Assembly (NCBI RefSeq): GCF_001598415.1
Contig: NZ_BCYX01000010.1
Span: 1-64,000, forward strand
From: Sphingomonas mali NBRC 15500
GTDB lineage: Bacteria; Pseudomonadota; Alphaproteobacteria; Sphingomonadales; Sphingomonadaceae
Reading direction: 5' to 3'
DNA length: 64,000 nt
Part shown: positions 62,668-64,000 of the stretch, piece by piece
Layout: every line of letters begins with the position of its first letter
How positions within the stretch are numbered: position 1 is the first letter of the stretch
The notes under the pieces: model-generated
What the model saw: only the letters and a program-made list of their open reading frames with translations
Told to the model about the DNA's origin: nothing
Databases searched by the model: none
Program-made: the position numbers and the translations under genes

Positions 62668-63747
62668 ATGAGCGGGGAATTTGCGGCAGCAAGCGATATC
62701 GCGACCGGGGCGCTGATCGGGCGCGCGGTCGAACCGAAAGCGGGCGAACACGGGAGCGGGGAGGGCGGACACGGCCTCTGTCTCAATTGCGGCACCGGGC
62801 TGATTGGCTCGTTCTGCCATGCCTGTGGCCAGAACGGGCACGTTCACAAGACGCTGACGTCGATCGGGCACGATCTGCTCCACGGCGTGTTCCATTTCGA
62901 AGGCAAGGTGTGGCGCACCGTGCCGATGCTGGTCACGCATCCGGGCGGGCTGACGCGGCGCTATATCGATGGCGAGCGCGCGCGCTTCGTGTCTCCGCTG
63001 GCGTTGTTCCTGTTCTTCGTCTTCCTGATGTTCGCGACGTTCCATTCGTTGGGCAGCGGCCACGAATTCAACCTCGACAACGCGCCCTCCACGCGCGCCG
63101 AGAAACTGGCCAAGATCGATGGCGAGATCGCCAGTACCCAGGCCAAGCTCGACCGCGCGCAACAGCGCGTCGCCCAGGGCAAGGCCGATGACGACGATCA
63201 GGGCGATATCGTCGGATATCAGGCGACGCTCAACGGACTGCGCGTTGCGCGCACCAGCATCGCAAGCGGGCCGGACGAAGTCGGCAGACAGGCCGTGAGC
63301 AACGTCAATACCGGCTGGCCTGCGCTCGACGAGGGTATCCGCAAGGCCAGCAAGAATCCCGAGCTGGCGCTCTACAAGCTGCAATCCTCGGCCTACAAAT
63401 ATAGCTGGGCGCTGATCCCCATCTCGGTGCCGTTCGTGGCATTGCTGTTCCTGTGGCGGCGGCGCTTCAAGCTCTACGACCACGCCATCTTCGTGACCTA
63501 TTCGCTGGCGTTCATGATGCTGCTGGCAACCACCATATCGCTGCTGATGATGATCGGGGCGCCGGCCTGGCTCTACGGCAATCTGATCGCGTTCGGCCCG
63601 CCGGTGCACATCTTCTTCCAGTTGCGCGGCGCCTATCAGCTTCGGTGGTTCTCGGCACTGTGGCGCACCTTCGCGCTGCTGGTCTTCGCCTCGATCACGC
63701 TGACCTTGTTCGGCATCCTGCTGCTCGGGCTGGGGCTGATGGAATAA
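62668..63747 (+). CDS. DUF3667 membrane protein with zinc ribbon, 359 aa
   Basis: Seen: an N-terminal zinc ribbon with C38, C41, C50 and C53 (CLNCG ... CHACGQ), then TLTSIGHDLLHGVFHFEGKVWRT and MLVTHPGGLTRRYIDGERARFVSPLALFLFF, diagnostic of DUF3667. A charged helical stretch (about 135-215) is probably a coiled coil. Four hydrophobic helices follow near the C-terminus (about 245-355). Function unknown. The start ATG 62668 is chosen because the upstream frame overlaps proA on the other strand. It stands alone, with a 77-base divergent gap to proA. Confidence 0.85.
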   Translation: MSGEFAAASDIATGALIGRAVEPKAGEHGSGEGGHGLCLNCGTGLIGSFCHACGQNGHVHKTLTSIGHDLLHGVFHFEGKVWRTVPMLVTHPGGLTRRYIDGERARFVSPLALFLFFVFLMFATFHSLGSGHEFNLDNAPSTRAEKLAKIDGEIASTQAKLDRAQQRVAQGKADDDDQGDIVGYQATLNGLRVARTSIASGPDEVGRQAVSNVNTGWPALDEGIRKASKNPELALYKLQSSAYKYSWALIPISVPFVALLFLWRRRFKLYDHAIFVTYSLAFMMLLATTISLLMMIGAPAWLYGNLIAFGPPVHIFFQLRGAYQLRWFSALWRTFALLVFASITLTLFGILLLGLGLME

Positions 63748-63826
63748 TGGCGGTGGCTTGCCGCGCGCCCTGCCGGAGTTGACCTCGCAAAGTCGGATGC
63801 TCGCCGCGAGGTAAACACGATGTGCT

Positions 63827-64000
63827 TCAATATCCGGGCCGGGTGCTGTGCGGGGGATATTCTCTGCCGAATACGACAACCCCGTCCAGCGAGCCTGCCC
63901 AATCATTTTCCTCAAAAGCGTGACTGAAAGCGGCGCCCGGTAATCGCCCTAACACCTTGAGGCGGGCCGGGTTGAGATAGGTCGTCGCATCATCTGCCGA
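63827..64000 (-). CDS. possible 3' end of a gene running off the window
   Basis: On the minus strand the frame is open from the window edge to a TGA at 63827-63829 (57 codons: ...TTYLNPARLKVLGRLPGAAF ... VVFGREYPPHSTRPGY). The composition is protein-like, but with no start and no recognisable domain this is tentative. The remaining stretch 63748-63826 shows nothing. Confidence 0.35.
   Translation of the reverse strand, partial: SADDATTYLNPARLKVLGRLPGAAFSHAFEENDWAGSLDGVVVFGREYPPHSTRPGY

Overview
The window is GC-rich, roughly two-thirds G+C by eye, and reads as chromosome of a free-living alphaproteobacterium of the Sphingomonas/Sphingomonadaceae type. Reasons: three large TonB-dependent receptors, one linked to a tryptophan-halogenase-like gene and a DUF6445-like gene; a GH3/GH31/GH144 sugar locus; a FecI/FecR pair; a tandem-PilZ protein; and many mosaic palindromic intergenic repeats, including one that reads [10 protein letters not shown] in frame inside uvrA. 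I see no rRNA, tRNA, CRISPR array, transposase or integrase. Most long ORFs antisense to real genes are GC-driven shadows and are left out.

Layout. 0-3.3 kb: small envelope or secreted proteins of unknown function. 3.3-6.0 kb: an AT-rich foreign segment with a 591-codon HEPN-like gene, a frameshifted duplicate of the uvrA 3' end, and about 550 bp of gene-poor DNA. 6.0-9.1 kb: uvrA, carrying an in-frame palindromic repeat. 9.5-12.6 kb: a type I secretion ABC transporter and its membrane-fusion partner, with no substrate or TolC nearby. 12.7-25.4 kb: a carbohydrate locus (flavin halogenase family protein, Oar-like TonB receptor, GH3 beta-glucosidase, GH31 glucosidase, DUF6445, GH144-like glucanase broken by an amber codon). 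AACCGGTT-type dyads that look like LacI-family operators lie upstream of two of its transcription units. 25.4-27.8 kb: tandem PilZ protein and a secreted M20 peptidase.

27.8-38.9 kb: a BetI-like TetR regulator whose two ends are both built from repeat elements, a Rieske oxygenase, a PYROXD2/CrtI-like oxidoreductase, an APC permease, a TPR-sulfotransferase, a TonB receptor and a ferredoxin-reductase-like flavoprotein that could supply electrons to the Rieske enzyme. 38.9-48.2 kb: ABC-F ATPase, two small proteins, a soluble CBS-like/MCP signalling protein, an RhlE-type helicase, a polysaccharide deacetylase, a secreted amidohydrolase and a MAPEG protein.

48.2-55.0 kb: FecR and FecI divergent from an STN-domain TonB receptor followed by a PhoD phosphatase, probably a surface-signalled uptake unit, possibly for phosphate esters. 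55.1-58.1 kb: a GlxA-type regulator divergent from an HD - AhpD-like - HD operon resembling HD-type cyanamide hydratases. 58.1-64 kb: Na+/H+ antiporter, a 47-residue protein, DUF2147 protein, methionine aminopeptidase, ProA, a DUF3667 membrane protein and the 3' end of a gene running off the window.

The strongest candidates for something undescribed are the isolated AT-rich HEPN gene beside the uvrA integration scar and the HD-AhpD-HD operon. The repeat-driven remodelling of uvrA and of the TetR gene is the clearest unusual biology visible directly in the sequence.
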